Positions 9,221 to 18,663 of a stretch of DNA of 64,000 bases are shown here, piece by piece. This DNA is from Polyangiaceae bacterium. GTDB lineage: Bacteria; Myxococcota_A; Polyangia; Polyangiales; Polyangiaceae. Below the pieces are notes generated by a model that had not been told where the DNA came from, did no database searches, and saw nothing but the letters and a program-made list of their open reading frames with translations. The DNA lies in the NCBI GenBank assembly GCA_019637265.1, contig JAHBVY010000003.1, forward strand, positions 434,001 through 498,000. Direction: 5' to 3'. Position numbers and translations under genes: made by a program. How positions within the stretch are numbered: position 1 is the stretch's first letter; each line of letters opens with the position of its first letter.

Positions 9221-9673
9221 ATGAGCGACCTGAGTTTGTTCCGTAGGGATCCGTTTGGTTTTGGTTTCGGCTTCGAGAGCGGGCTCCCGCGCCTGCTGCG
9301 CGATCTGGCGCGCGCCGACGAGTCGGGCGTCGCCCGCGGCGCCGCGGCCTTCGTACCCAGCTTCGACGTGAAGGAGACGGCGGAGGGCTTCGTGCTCACC
9401 GCGGACTTGCCGGGCGTGAAGCCTGAGGACGTGGAGGTGAGCGTCAACGGGAACCTTCTCACCGTGAGCGGCAAGCGTCAGGTGGAGGAGCGCAAGGAGG
9501 GCGAGAGCTTCCACCAGATCGAGCGCAGCTACGGCAGCTTCCGCCGCTTGTTCACCCTGCCTGACAACGTGAGCCCCGACGTGGAGGCGCAGCTGCGCGA
9601 CGGCGTGCTGACACTGACCGTCCCCAAGCGCCCCGAGTCGAAGCCGCGTCAGATCACCGTGAAGACGGCCTGA
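9221..9673 (+). CDS. Hsp20/alpha-crystallin small heat-shock protein
   Basis: A 150-residue protein with an N-terminal arm (residues 1-45), then the alpha-crystallin domain: FVPSFDVKETAEGFVLTADL opens the first strands, PGVKPEDVEVSVNGNLLTV is the conserved middle, and the GVLTLTVPKRPE stretch carries the beta-9 signature. Small heat-shock proteins hold unfolding proteins in large oligomers until ATP-dependent chaperones act. The C-terminal tail is short and lacks a clear I-x-I anchor, ending PRQITVKTA. The start is set by AAGGAGA five bases before ATG. It appears to be a single-gene transcript. Confidence 0.95.
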   Translation: MSDLSLFRRDPFGFGFGFESGLPRLLRDLARADESGVARGAAAFVPSFDVKETAEGFVLTADLPGVKPEDVEVSVNGNLLTVSGKRQVEERKEGESFHQIERSYGSFRRLFTLPDNVSPDVEAQLRDGVLTLTVPKRPESKPRQITVKTA

Positions 9674-9828
9674 CCACTCCGCCAGGCTAGGCGGCGCATG
9701 GCTGGCCCGATTGGGCGGCCACGCGTCGCCATGCTGCGGTGACGTTTTTGTACCGAGCTCTGCGTCACAGGGCGACGTGACGTGGACGCCCGTCGGGCAA
9801 GAAACCCCACCAATCCTCGGTATTTCGG

Positions 9829-9902
9829 CACGCCAGGAGGGATTCGAACCCCCGACCAGCGGATTAGAAATCCACCGCTCTATCCTGCTGAGCTACTGGC
9901 GC
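9829..9902 (-). tRNA. tRNA-Arg (anticodon UCU)
   Basis: The minus strand folds as a standard cloverleaf: acceptor GCGCCAG pairing with CTGGCGT (first pair G-U), D-arm GCTC...GAGC, anticodon stem GTGGA/TCCGC around loop TTTCTAA, and T-arm loop TTCGAAT. The anticodon is TCT, reading AGA/AGG, codons that are rare in this GC-rich genome. CCA is not encoded. The overall sequence resembles E. coli tRNA-Arg(UCU). No integrase or attachment-site duplication is seen nearby. Confidence 0.95.
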
Positions 9903-9958
9903 GGAGCGCGGGGACGCGCGTGCGCGACTCTAGAGCGGCGGTCAGTTCGCCGCAAGAC

Positions 9959-10009
9959 GGACCAGGGAAACCGCCCCCATGCGGGGCGAGGGCTCGGTTC
10001 CCCTGGTCC
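9959..10009. other. Long hairpin element between tRNA and phosphoesterase genes
   Basis: Arms GGACCAGGGAAACCG (9959-9973) and CGGTTCCCCTGGTCC (9995-10009) pair over 15 bases with one mismatch. The 21-base loop has a nested CCCC/GGGG hairpin. It lies upstream of the leftward tRNA and downstream of the leftward phosphoesterase, so it could be a terminator or a small structured RNA. Confidence 0.5.
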
Positions 10010-10058
10010 TCTGCTTGGCGCTGCTTCCCTTTGCGTCGCTCTAGCTGTTTGGATTTGA

Positions 10059-10088
10059 GGACGACGAACGGTGAACCGTTCGCCGTCC
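10059..10088 (-). terminator. Hairpin after the phosphoesterase gene
   Basis: Arms GGACGACGAACGG and CCGTTCGCCGTCC, with a 4-base loop, form a 13-pair stem with one mismatch, 58 bases past the phosphoesterase stop. There is no clear U-run, so intrinsic termination is plausible but not certain. Confidence 0.45.
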
Positions 10089-10146
10089 TGGCGAACTCTC
10101 GGCAGCAGGCGAGCCTTTTCAAGCCGCACCCGAGCCGCAGTCAGGC

Positions 10147-11160
10147 TCACGTCGCCGCGGCGACGCGGCTCCCCAGCTCCGGGGAGAGGTGGAGCTGGTA
10201 GGTGGCGGGCTGTGCTCCGAAGACGCGCACGAGCACCCGCTGCGCGTCGAGCTCCACCCAACCAAAGGTGCACGCTGGGCGCCCCGGCGCGTCCTCATCG
10301 AGGTTCTCGATCGGGCTCTGGAGCGTGACGTAGGGCACGCCATGGATCAGGTCGAAGTGGTTCCAGTGCGCGTGCCCGTTGAGCACCAGCGCGACCTTGC
10401 CGCTCGCCTCGATCACCTGGCGCACCTGCTTCCGCTCGACGACGCGACACAGGTGCGGCGCCGCGGCGAACCAGCGGTTGCCTTCGAGCTGACAGTCGCT
10501 GAGCGGGTGGTGCACGCACACGATGGTGGCGAGCTCGGTCGCCGCGAGATCCGCCTCCAGCCACTCGAGCTGCTGCTTCGGGAGCCGCACGTCCACGTCG
10601 CGCGTCTCTTCCGTGGCCAGCACCGCGAAGTGCACCCCCGCGATGTCGCGTGAGTAGTGGAGCGCGCTCGGCGTGAGCTGGTTCTCCGCCCAGAGCGCGA
10701 GCAGCGCCTGATCCGAGAGGTGGATGCGGTCGTGGTTGCCCGCGACGTGCAGCTTGGGGCAGGGGAGCAGGGCGAGCGCCGCGGTGAGCTCTTGGTAGCG
10801 CTCCGCGTCGAGCAAGGCGGATTCGTCCTCCAACACGTCGCCCAGGTTGATGACGACGTCCGCGGTGGGCCCCGGCGGCACCACGCGTTGGCTCCGCTGG
10901 GGACGCGCCGCGCTGGTCAGCGTAATTGACGGTGCTTCGCCCGTGGTGCGCGATGCGTCGGGTCCCTCATCGAGCAGGTGTGGCGCTTCAGTCAGTGAAG
11001 CTGATGAGGGTGCCTCGGGCGCGTCAGGCGACAGGCCCCGGAGCCGCGCGACGAACGCGCCCAGGAAGGGCCGCGCGTGGGCGGAGAGCTTCCGGAGGCG
11101 CCCTTCGAAGCGCGCGTCCGGCCCGAGGTGCAAATCGGTGAACACCGCCGCGCGCATCAT
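10147..11160 (-). CDS. Calcineurin-like metallophosphoesterase
   Basis: A 337-residue cytoplasmic-looking enzyme with the five metal-binding blocks of the superfamily: AVFTDLHLG (residues 5-13), INLGDVLED, VAGNHDRIH, CVHHPLSD and NGHAHWNHFD. These bind two metal ions and hydrolyse phosphomono- or diesters. The closest pattern is the CpdA/Icc type (cAMP phosphodiesterase-like), but the substrate cannot be read from sequence. Between blocks one and two there is an atypical insert (about residues 45-98), rich in Ser, Thr, Ala and Pro, with codon use lower in GC than its surroundings. It contains GTCAG dyads and is probably a flexible loop. Confidence 0.88.
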   Translation of the reverse strand: MMRAAVFTDLHLGPDARFEGRLRKLSAHARPFLGAFVARLRGLSPDAPEAPSSASLTEAPHLLDEGPDASRTTGEAPSITLTSAARPQRSQRVVPPGPTADVVINLGDVLEDESALLDAERYQELTAALALLPCPKLHVAGNHDRIHLSDQALLALWAENQLTPSALHYSRDIAGVHFAVLATEETRDVDVRLPKQQLEWLEADLAATELATIVCVHHPLSDCQLEGNRWFAAAPHLCRVVERKQVRQVIEASGKVALVLNGHAHWNHFDLIHGVPYVTLQSPIENLDEDAPGRPACTFGWVELDAQRVLVRVFGAQPATYQLHLSPELGSRVAAAT

Positions 11161-11168
11161 CGAGCCCC

Positions 11169-11234
11169 GGTAGGGGCGGGTTTCAATCCGCCCTCACAGG
11201 TTTGGTAGGGGCGGGTTTCAAACCCGCCCTCACA
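11169..11234. repeat. Two tandem TAGGGGC palindromic repeats
   Basis: GGTAGGGGCGGGTTTCAATC begins at 11169 and a near-identical unit begins at 11204 (period 35). Each unit is a palindrome, GGGCGGGTTT...AAACCCGCCC. They sit between two leftward genes, immediately before the phosphoesterase start. The same design recurs at 4654 and 29293. Palindromes like these are typical of REP-like elements. Confidence 0.7.
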
Positions 11235-11249
11235 CCCGGCCACATCAAC

Positions 11250-12248
11250 TCACTCGGCGCCTTCGATGGTCCCGGTGCCGACCTTCTTCACCTTGCCGTC
11301 GATCTTCGCGCCGCCCTCGACGACGATGGTGCCGCCGTTGGCATTCAGCGCCGCCATCTTGCCCTTGATGGTGCCGCCCTTGATCGTGATGTGCGCGTTC
11401 CCCGTCGTCTGCACGGCGGTCATGCTCGCGTCGATGTTGCAGTCCTCGAGCACCAACACGCAGCCAGCCATCCCGCTGACAGCCGTGCCAGTCACCTTCG
11501 CGGTGACGCCCTTCACGAGCAGCTTCTTGTTCATGCACATGAGCGGCTTCGAGCCATCCCAGTCGCTCGTCTCGAGCTCAGAGGCCGCCACCGCCGTGGC
11601 TGGCGCGGCCGCCGTCCCCGGCGTCGTATTCTTGGACTGGGACCAGACGTACCAACCGACGCCCACCGCGACCGCGACGATGAGCAGCAAGATCACCGCG
11701 CCGATCACGCAGCCGATCAGCTTGCTTACGACTTTGTCTTTGGCCTGCTTCTTCAGGCCATCCGTGTCCAGGCCGTCCTCCGAGGAGAGCCCCACCTTGA
11801 AGCCGCCGATGTTGAGCTTGGCGCGCACCTCGTAGTTGCTCGGGTCGAGCCGATCCTTCGCCTCTTGCACGTAGGCGTCCTTCACGGCGGCCATCGGATC
11901 GAAGGGGGCGACCGGCGCGTGGATCGGCGGGGCTGCTGGCAGCTCCGGGGAGAGCTGCAGCTGGAGCTGGCTGAGCTGAGCGTGCGGCAGGCTCGCCTGC
12001 ATCGCTTGCAAGATCTCCGGGGCCAGCGCCGGCGCGCTGTGCGCCAGCGTCTGCACGGCGATTTGATGTTGCGCGAGCTTGGCGCCGAGCACCTGCGTCG
12101 CGGCTTGGTTCACCGCCTGCTGGACCTGGATCTGGACCTGCGCCGGGTCGGCCACGGTCATCACTGAGCCGAACACCCGCGTGGGAATGGTCTGCTGAGT
12201 TGCCGGGTCGCGTAGTTGGATTGTCCCACCGAATTGAATTGGCTGCAT
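11250..12248 (-). CDS. Membrane protein with beta-helix-like C-terminal repeat
   Basis: A 332-residue protein I cannot name. Residues 1-110 read like a soluble Gln/Ala-rich domain (TRVFGSVMTVADPAQVQIQV), with a faint resemblance to SPFH/virion-core-like proteins. Residues 155-180 are charged. One strong membrane span follows (IGCVIGAVILLLIVAVAVGVGWYVW, about residues 179-203). After a linker, the last 95 residues have short Val/Ile-Gly repeats (GGTIKGKMAAL, GGTIVVEGGAKIDGKVKK) that look like turns of a right-handed beta-helix or a bactofilin-like stack. The N terminus is probably cytoplasmic and the repeat domain outside. Function unknown. Confidence 0.75.
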   Translation of the reverse strand: MQPIQFGGTIQLRDPATQQTIPTRVFGSVMTVADPAQVQIQVQQAVNQAATQVLGAKLAQHQIAVQTLAHSAPALAPEILQAMQASLPHAQLSQLQLQLSPELPAAPPIHAPVAPFDPMAAVKDAYVQEAKDRLDPSNYEVRAKLNIGGFKVGLSSEDGLDTDGLKKQAKDKVVSKLIGCVIGAVILLLIVAVAVGVGWYVWSQSKNTTPGTAAAPATAVAASELETSDWDGSKPLMCMNKKLLVKGVTAKVTGTAVSGMAGCVLVLEDCNIDASMTAVQTTGNAHITIKGGTIKGKMAALNANGGTIVVEGGAKIDGKVKKVGTGTIEGAE

Positions 12249-12467
12249 CGCGATGCGGAACGATCGGTGACCAGACGCCTCAGGTCAAGACCGGACTTCG
12301 GGCCGTGGCCGTCACGCGCTAGACCACCCAGTGGGCTGACGTGGCTGAGCCTCGCGAGGACTGTGGTGTCTGCCGCGGCGCCCCGCCTCTACCAACCCAA
12401 TCCCCCCCTCCCTCCAGTGCCCGCTCAGTGCCTGTCTTGGCACTCAGCGCTGCGCCTGGTCGATGCG

Positions 12468-13862
<1,395 letters not shown>

Positions 13863-14262
13863 CAGCTACCTCGCTCGTCAGGGCCCCTACGCTGCCGCCC
13901 CGAGCGGCCTTGCAGCTAGCGTGCCCGGCGCCGTACCGGCGTGCACCAACCTGAGGCGCCCTCGTCGCGCGCGGGCTGCGTGGCGGCGCCAGGCGGATGC
14001 GAGGGGGCCGCGCCGTCTCGCCAAACCCACCCCAAACGCAAACCGTGCGCAGCTAGACCCTCAATCGGCAAGAATTGCGCGAATTGAAAAAGGCCGCGCA
14101 AAGAAGTGGGTTTTTGGGGGCGCACTGGCGCGACCTCGTTCGAGGCGTTTCAGGAGCCGGCTCCCTTGGACGGGTTTTGGGGGGTTGGGTTCAGCCGTGG
14201 CGGCGTCATTAGCCACCAGCCAGGCGCCGAGCGCCCTGAGCGCGCGTTCGGCGCCGTCGCCA
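13863..14262. other. 400-base gap with G-rich elements and a promoter candidate
   Basis: There is no gene here. It holds three degenerate members of the G-rich family (14021-14038 on the minus strand, 14106-14120 and 14171-14190 on the plus strand). On the minus strand there is a candidate sigma-54 promoter for the NtrC gene. Confidence 0.55.
13911..13926 (-). promoter_or_regulatory. Candidate sigma-54 promoter of the NtrC-type gene
   Basis: On the minus strand, GGGCACGCTAGCTGCA has GG and GC 12 bases apart, as in -24/-12 promoters (consensus TGGCACG-N4-TTGC). Transcription would start near 13899, about 37 bases before the gene. This is inferred from the motif alone. Confidence 0.5.
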
Positions 14263-15672
14263 TCAGAGCGGCAGGCAGACGCTGAAGCAGGTCATGCCCG
14301 GCTCGGAGGCGGCGGTGACGCGCCCGCCGTGCGCCGACACCAGGCTGTGCACGATGGAGAGGCCGAGCCCCGTGCCGCCGTCTTTGGTGGTGTAGAACGC
14401 GTCGAAGATCTGCGCGCCGGGCGGGAAGCCGGGCCCACTGTCGGTGATCTTCACGCACAGCTCGCTGTCCGTGCGGCAAGTGACGAGGCCCACCTGACCG
14501 CCGGCGCCGGCGGCCTCCACCGCGTTGCGGAGCAAGTTGATCAGCACCTGACGGAAGCGCTCCGGGTCGAGGTTCGCCTCGCCCACCTCGGGCGCGAGCT
14601 GGATGCTCAGCTGCACGCTCGCTTGCTGCGCCTCCGGCTCGATCAAGTCGGCCACCCCCTTCACCACCTGGTTCAGGTCGTGCACCCCGAGCTGGAGCTG
14701 GGTGGGTCGCGCGAAGGCGAGGAAGTCCGCCACCAGGCGCTCGAGCCGGTGGATCTCCTCCTTTACCAGGCTCACCACCGGGATCAGCTCGCTCACCGAA
14801 GTTTTCCCCTTGGAAATGCGCCGCTCCAGCACCTGGAGCTGGAGCGAGGCGGAGTTCAGGGGATTGCGCACCTCGTGGGCGAGGCCGGCGGCCAGCGTCC
14901 CCACCGCGGCCAGGCGCTCGCTCCGCAAGGTGCGGGTGAGCATCTCGCGCTCGTCGGTGACGTCCACCCCGATGGCGTAGGTGAGGCGCGCCTTGGGCGC
15001 GGACGCCACCACCGCGCGCTGCCAGCGCACCCAGCGGTGCCCGCCGCCCTTGAGCGGCAGCCGCTGATCGCCGTCCCCGCGCATCAGGCCCTGGCCTTGA
15101 GCGCCGAGCATCTCATCGCGCTGGTAGCCGGTGATCTGCTCCAGGAAGCGGTTCCACACCACGATCTTCCCGTGCTCATCGAGCGCCAGCACGAAGGCGG
15201 GCACGTTCTCCACCACGTCGCGGTGCCGCGCCTCCGACGCCTCGAGCTCCGCGCGCAGCTCCTTGCGCTCACAGAGCAGCGCGTGCTGGCGCAGCGCGAG
15301 GGTGACCTTCTCGATCAGCTGCTTCGGGTCGAACGGCTTGACCACGTAGGAGAAGGCGCCGCCGTCCACCGCCGCGATCGCCGTCTCCAGGCTGGCGTCA
15401 CCGGTGACGACGATGACCTGGGCGTGCTCCGAGTGCCCCTTCAACTCCGTGAGCAGCTTGGTTCCATTATCGTCAGGTAAGTAGACGTCTACCAGCGCCA
15501 GCGCCACCTCGTGGGTGCGGCAGAAGGCGCGGGCCGCCGCGGCGCTCGACGTGGCGTGGCAGCGCACGTCCGCTCCCTCGAGCCCCTCGAGGATCTCCAT
15601 CATGTTCTCGGCGAGCTCGACGTTGTCGTCGACGATGAGGATGTGCTTCGGGGCGCCCTTGGTGCAGGTCAT
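14263..15672 (-). CDS. Hybrid histidine kinase: receiver-PAS-HisKA-HATPase
   Basis: A 469-residue soluble kinase. Residues 10-125 form a receiver (ILIVDDNVELAENMM, Asp in ALVDVYLPDDNG, Lys in YVVKPFD), so the kinase is itself a phosphorelay target. A PAS domain follows (about 145-250: VENVPAFVLALDEHGKIVVW). The dimerisation domain has the phospho-accepting His266 in LAHEVRNPLNSA. The ATPase domain shows the N box (INLLRNAVEAA), G1 (DSGPGFP) and G2 (GGTGLGLSIV). No membrane span is present. The ATG overlaps the stop of the upstream receiver gene (TGATG), so the two are translationally coupled. It likely passes phosphate between the globin kinase and the NtrC-type activator. Confidence 0.94.
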   Translation of the reverse strand: MTCTKGAPKHILIVDDNVELAENMMEILEGLEGADVRCHATSSAAAARAFCRTHEVALALVDVYLPDDNGTKLLTELKGHSEHAQVIVVTGDASLETAIAAVDGGAFSYVVKPFDPKQLIEKVTLALRQHALLCERKELRAELEASEARHRDVVENVPAFVLALDEHGKIVVWNRFLEQITGYQRDEMLGAQGQGLMRGDGDQRLPLKGGGHRWVRWQRAVVASAPKARLTYAIGVDVTDEREMLTRTLRSERLAAVGTLAAGLAHEVRNPLNSASLQLQVLERRISKGKTSVSELIPVVSLVKEEIHRLERLVADFLAFARPTQLQLGVHDLNQVVKGVADLIEPEAQQASVQLSIQLAPEVGEANLDPERFRQVLINLLRNAVEAAGAGGQVGLVTCRTDSELCVKITDSGPGFPPGAQIFDAFYTTKDGGTGLGLSIVHSLVSAHGGRVTAASEPGMTCFSVCLPL

Positions 15673-16094
15673 CAGCCGCTCCGCGCCTCGCCGATGCGGT
15701 GGACGAACTCGAGCAGGCGCGTCACGTCCACCGGCTTGGGGAGCACCATCGCCGCGCCGGCGGCCTCCGCTTGCTCCACGACCTCCTCCGTCGCGAAGGC
15801 GCTGAGCAGCACGATGGGGAGCGACCCACCCTGCGCTCGGATCCGCGCGATCAAATCCACCCCCGAGCTGCCTGGCAGCCGGAGATCGGTGATCAGCCCC
15901 TGGAACGGCTTGGCCGCCAGGCGCTCGAGCGCCGCCTCGGCGCTGTCCGCGACTTCACAGGTCGCGCCGGCGCTCTCCAAGATCTCGGCGAGGTTCTCCG
16001 CGAGCTCCACGTGGTCATCGACGAGCAGCAGCTTCACGAGGCGCCCCCGAGCGCCCAGCTCGGCGCTCCGGAGCCGTCCGTCAGTGAGGCTCAC
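15672..16094 (-). CDS. Single-domain response regulator
   Basis: A receiver-only protein: LLLVDDHVELAENLAEIL, acceptor Asp in GLITDLRLPGSSG, then PIVLLSAFATEE and the Lys in VLPKPVDVTRL. There is no output domain, so it acts as a phosphate shuttle or by protein contact. The GTG at 16094 overlaps the stop of the upstream kinase (GTGA) and has a strong GGAGG six bases before it, giving 140 residues. A second GTG at 16037 would give 121 residues starting right at the domain. Spacing to both neighbours points to one tightly coupled operon of kinase, receiver and hybrid kinase. Confidence 0.88.
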   Translation of the reverse strand: MSLTDGRLRSAELGARGRLVKLLLVDDHVELAENLAEILESAGATCEVADSAEAALERLAAKPFQGLITDLRLPGSSGVDLIARIRAQGGSLPIVLLSAFATEEVVEQAEAAGAAMVLPKPVDVTRLLEFVHRIGEARSG

Positions 16095-17290
16095 GAGGTG
16101 CCTCCGAGCTCGACGTCGTCCGGCACCAGGGAGCGCCGCCCGTCGCTGTCGTGGTCGGGTAACCAGAGCCGGAAGTGGGCGCCGCGCGCCTCGGGTTGCA
16201 GCGTGATCTCGCCGCGGTGCGCCTCGAGGATGCGGCGGCAAAGTGACAGCCCGAGGCCCGTGCCCTTGGCGCGCGTGGTGAACAGCGCGTCGAACACGCG
16301 GGAGTGGAGATCCGAGGGGATCCCAGGGCCGTCGTCGCGCACCCAGATCTGAGTGCCTCCGGGCACTTGCTGACCCGTCACCGTGATGGTGCAGCGCGGG
16401 TGGGCTTGCACCGCGTTCTGGAGCAGGTTCACGAGCACTTGGCGCAGCTGCTCGGCGTCTGCCAGCACCTCGAGCTCCGGGGGGATGTCGAGCACCACCT
16501 GGCTCGGCTCCAGCGAGGCGTACTCCACCGCGCGCTCCACCACGCCGCGCAGGTTGTGCCAGGCCTTCGACGGCATGCGGCTGCGAGCCAGCTCGAGCAA
16601 GTGGGTGATGGTGGTGCTGCACACGGTGACCTGGGTGCCGATGCGCGTGAGGTGCTTCTGCACCTTCGGATCTTCCTCTGCGAGCGGGCCCAGGTGGGTC
16701 CGCAGCAAGTAGAGTGAGGACTCGATGATCCCGAGCGGGTTTCGCAGCTCGTGCCCGATGCTCCCGGCTACTTGACCGATGGTCGCCAGGCGCTCGTGCG
16801 CCCGCATGCGCCCCAGCAAGTCCTCGCGGTAGGTGTCGAGCATCAGGGCCAGCTCCAAATCGAGCACCTGGCCGATGGCGGTGAGGGTGTGCAGGCAGCG
16901 GTCCGTATCGTCGTGTAGCTCCGACACCGCCAGCCGCGTGAGCGCGCTGCGGATACGGTTCATGGCGGTGAACATGAACTGCTGCGGCAAGGCAATGCGC
17001 ACGTGGACACGGCCGATCCGAGCGTGGCTCGCGAGGTATTCCTCGTCGTGCGGTCCGATGAGCACGGAGTCGAGCCAGCGGATCAAGGTGCGCTTGAGTC
17101 GTTCGATTTGCGCGTCGCCGCCGGTGATCGCCTGGTACGCGTCAGGGTGCTTCTGGATGACGTCGTAGAAATCGCCGACGATCACCTCGAGGCGCGGCTC
17201 GGCTACGGGGTGGAAGGCGCGCAGGAGCGCGGCCGACTCCTCATCGAAGCCGACGTATCGCCTCATACTCTCGAAGGTGCGGAGGTCCAC
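16091..17290 (-). CDS. Globin-coupled histidine kinase (probable oxygen sensor)
   Basis: A 399-residue soluble kinase with an N-terminal sensor-globin (protoglobin-type) domain, residues 1-150. The segment RIGRVHVRIALPQQFMFTAM contains the expected haem-ligating His96, followed by the conserved LPxxF/Y turn. The kinase core has the phospho-accepting His180 in GSIGHELRNPLGI, N box VNLLQNAVQA, G1 RDDGPGIP and G2 KGTGLGLSLC. Globin-coupled sensors of this kind bind O2, CO or NO and switch their output domain. It is the first gene of a leftward operon with a receiver and a hybrid kinase. Nearby cbb3 oxidase and stress genes make low-oxygen sensing the most likely role; this is inference. Confidence 0.9.
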   Translation of the reverse strand: MDLRTFESMRRYVGFDEESAALLRAFHPVAEPRLEVIVGDFYDVIQKHPDAYQAITGGDAQIERLKRTLIRWLDSVLIGPHDEEYLASHARIGRVHVRIALPQQFMFTAMNRIRSALTRLAVSELHDDTDRCLHTLTAIGQVLDLELALMLDTYREDLLGRMRAHERLATIGQVAGSIGHELRNPLGIIESSLYLLRTHLGPLAEEDPKVQKHLTRIGTQVTVCSTTITHLLELARSRMPSKAWHNLRGVVERAVEYASLEPSQVVLDIPPELEVLADAEQLRQVLVNLLQNAVQAHPRCTITVTGQQVPGGTQIWVRDDGPGIPSDLHSRVFDALFTTRAKGTGLGLSLCRRILEAHRGEITLQPEARGAHFRLWLPDHDSDGRRSLVPDDVELGGTS

Positions 17291-17369
17291 GAACCGCTAG
17301 TTCTAACCCCAGCGCCGGCGCGGCACTACGGTTGGCACACCGCGGCGCGATCCCGCGGCGGTCGGCAGA

Positions 17370-17384
17370 TGGCGCAGATATTGC
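17370..17384 (+). promoter_or_regulatory. Candidate sigma-54 promoter of the universal stress gene
   Basis: TGGCGCAGATATTGC has GG and GC 12 bases apart, with a good TTGC -12 element and a weaker -24 element. It lies 60 bases before the start codon. It is weaker than the candidates at 13911 and 29860. Confidence 0.4.
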
Positions 17385-17444
17385 CTGGAGTGCCGCCTCA
17401 CGGGCCTGGCGGACAGGTCTTCGAGTGTAAGGAGTGGAGACCCT

Positions 17445-18089
17445 ATGAGTGGAGTGAGGCCTGAGCAGGTCACCTGGGTGGTCGGGCTAGACTACTCTGA
17501 ACTGGGTGATTTGGCCTTCGATCGCGCGTTGGCGCTCGCGGCGGAGCGCCCGGGTGTGGAGCTTCACGTCATCCAGGTGGCGAGCGGCTACGGTCCGATG
17601 GTGAGCGTGGAGGTTCGCGACGACACGCTCACCCTCACCTTGGAGGAGGCCTCCGCGCGCTTGAAGCAGCACGTGCAGCAGCGCCTCAGCGCCTATGAGG
17701 AGCGCTTGGGGCCGCTCCAGCTCGGGCGCCTCGTCACCCACGTGCGGGTGGGGTCGCCGGCGCAGGAGATCGCCCAGCTCGCGACGGATTTGCGCGCGGA
17801 GCAGGTGGTGGTGGGGACCCACGGTCGCCGCGGCTTCTCCCGCTTGCTGCTCGGCTCCGTCGCTGAGGGGGTGGTGAGGCTCGCGCCCTGCTCGGTGATG
17901 GTGGTGCGCCCGCCGAACGGCGCCCCCGAGCCGAAGCTCGAGCCGCCTTGCTCCGAATGCGCCGCGCTGCGCGAGCGCTCGGGGGGTGAGTCGCTCTGGT
18001 GCCCGGAGCATCGTCAGCGGTACGGACGGATCCACACCTACAACTACACCGCGCGCACTTGGTCGGAGCCGCCCAGCAGCGCGGAGTAG
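17445..18089 (+). CDS. Universal stress protein with zinc-ribbon-like C-terminal tail
   Basis: A 214-residue protein. Residues 8-160 form a UspA domain (VVGLDYSELGDLAFDRAL at the start; VVVGTHGRRGFSRLLLGSVAEGVV carries the ATP-binding G-x2-G-x9-G(S/T) type motif). The tail (about 170-214) has CSEC and a later C..H pair, CPEHRQRYGRIH, which could bind a metal; ordinary Usp proteins of about 150 residues lack it. AAGGAG is 11 bases before the ATG. It is divergent from the globin kinase gene, sharing a 154-base control region, so the two may be coregulated. Confidence 0.9.
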   Translation: MSGVRPEQVTWVVGLDYSELGDLAFDRALALAAERPGVELHVIQVASGYGPMVSVEVRDDTLTLTLEEASARLKQHVQQRLSAYEERLGPLQLGRLVTHVRVGSPAQEIAQLATDLRAEQVVVGTHGRRGFSRLLLGSVAEGVVRLAPCSVMVVRPPNGAPEPKLEPPCSECAALRERSGGESLWCPEHRQRYGRIHTYNYTARTWSEPPSSAE

Positions 18090-18128
18090 AGGGCGCCGCG
18101 GGTGGCGCTCCAGCGGTGCGTGGTCTCG

Positions 18129-18149
18129 TCAGTTGGGGTAACCAACTGA
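18129..18149. terminator. Hairpin between convergent universal stress genes
   Basis: TCAGTTGG-GGTAA-CCAACTGA is a perfect 8-pair stem with a 5-base loop, between genes that meet head to head. It fits a bidirectional terminator although there is no T-run. Confidence 0.55.
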
Positions 18150-18195
18150 GCGGCGCTCGGCCCGCGTGTAGCAGCAGAGCGATCGAGCTGCCTGG

Positions 18196-18663
18196 TCAGG
18201 CAGGCTGTTCGGCCTCGAGCGCCGCGCGCAGGGTGAGCACGGGGCAGGTGGCGTGGCGCACGACGCGCTCCGCGACGCTCCCAAGCAAGATGTGCGAGAG
18301 GCCCGTGCGCCCATGGGTGCCGAGCACCACGAGATCATAGAGGCCCGCGTTGGCCTCCTCGAGGATCGTCTCGATCGCGCGGCCCTCTTCGACGCGCCAG
18401 ATCACGCCGGGCGGATCGTCCAGGCGTAGGCGCAGCGCGCCCAGCTCCGCCAGCGCCTCGTCGCGCACCACCTCGTGGATGGGGCGGTTGTCCCCGGTGC
18501 TGGCCCAGCCCGCGAGATCGGGGCGCACGTAGCGCGCGCCCTCGGAGCAATGCAGCACCGTGAGCTCGGCCTGGAACCGCTCAGCGAGCGTCAGCGCCTC
18601 CTTCAGGGCGTGGACGGAGCAAGCGGAGAAATCGACGGGGCAGAGGATCTTCTTGAGCTGCAT
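18196..18663 (-). CDS. Universal stress protein (UspA family)
   Basis: The ATG at 18663 (MQLKKILCPVDFSACS) is preceded by a purine-rich AAAGGCGG and gives 155 residues, the usual Usp length; the frame stays open upstream but codes for an unlikely Arg-rich leader. The first strand (ILCPVDFS) and the nucleotide-binding segment LVVLGTHGRTGLSHILLGSVAERVV are intact, so ATP binding is expected. It reads leftward, away from the cbb3 oxidase operon, whose promoter region it shares. A weak -24/-12-like site (18768-18783, minus strand) lies upstream. Confidence 0.93.
   Translation of the reverse strand: MQLKKILCPVDFSACSVHALKEALTLAERFQAELTVLHCSEGARYVRPDLAGWASTGDNRPIHEVVRDEALAELGALRLRLDDPPGVIWRVEEGRAIETILEEANAGLYDLVVLGTHGRTGLSHILLGSVAERVVRHATCPVLTLRAALEAEQPA

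Noticed and set aside
9829-9902. tRNA as an integration site of a mobile element
   Set aside because: No integrase, no second copy of the tRNA 3' end and ordinary base composition on both sides.
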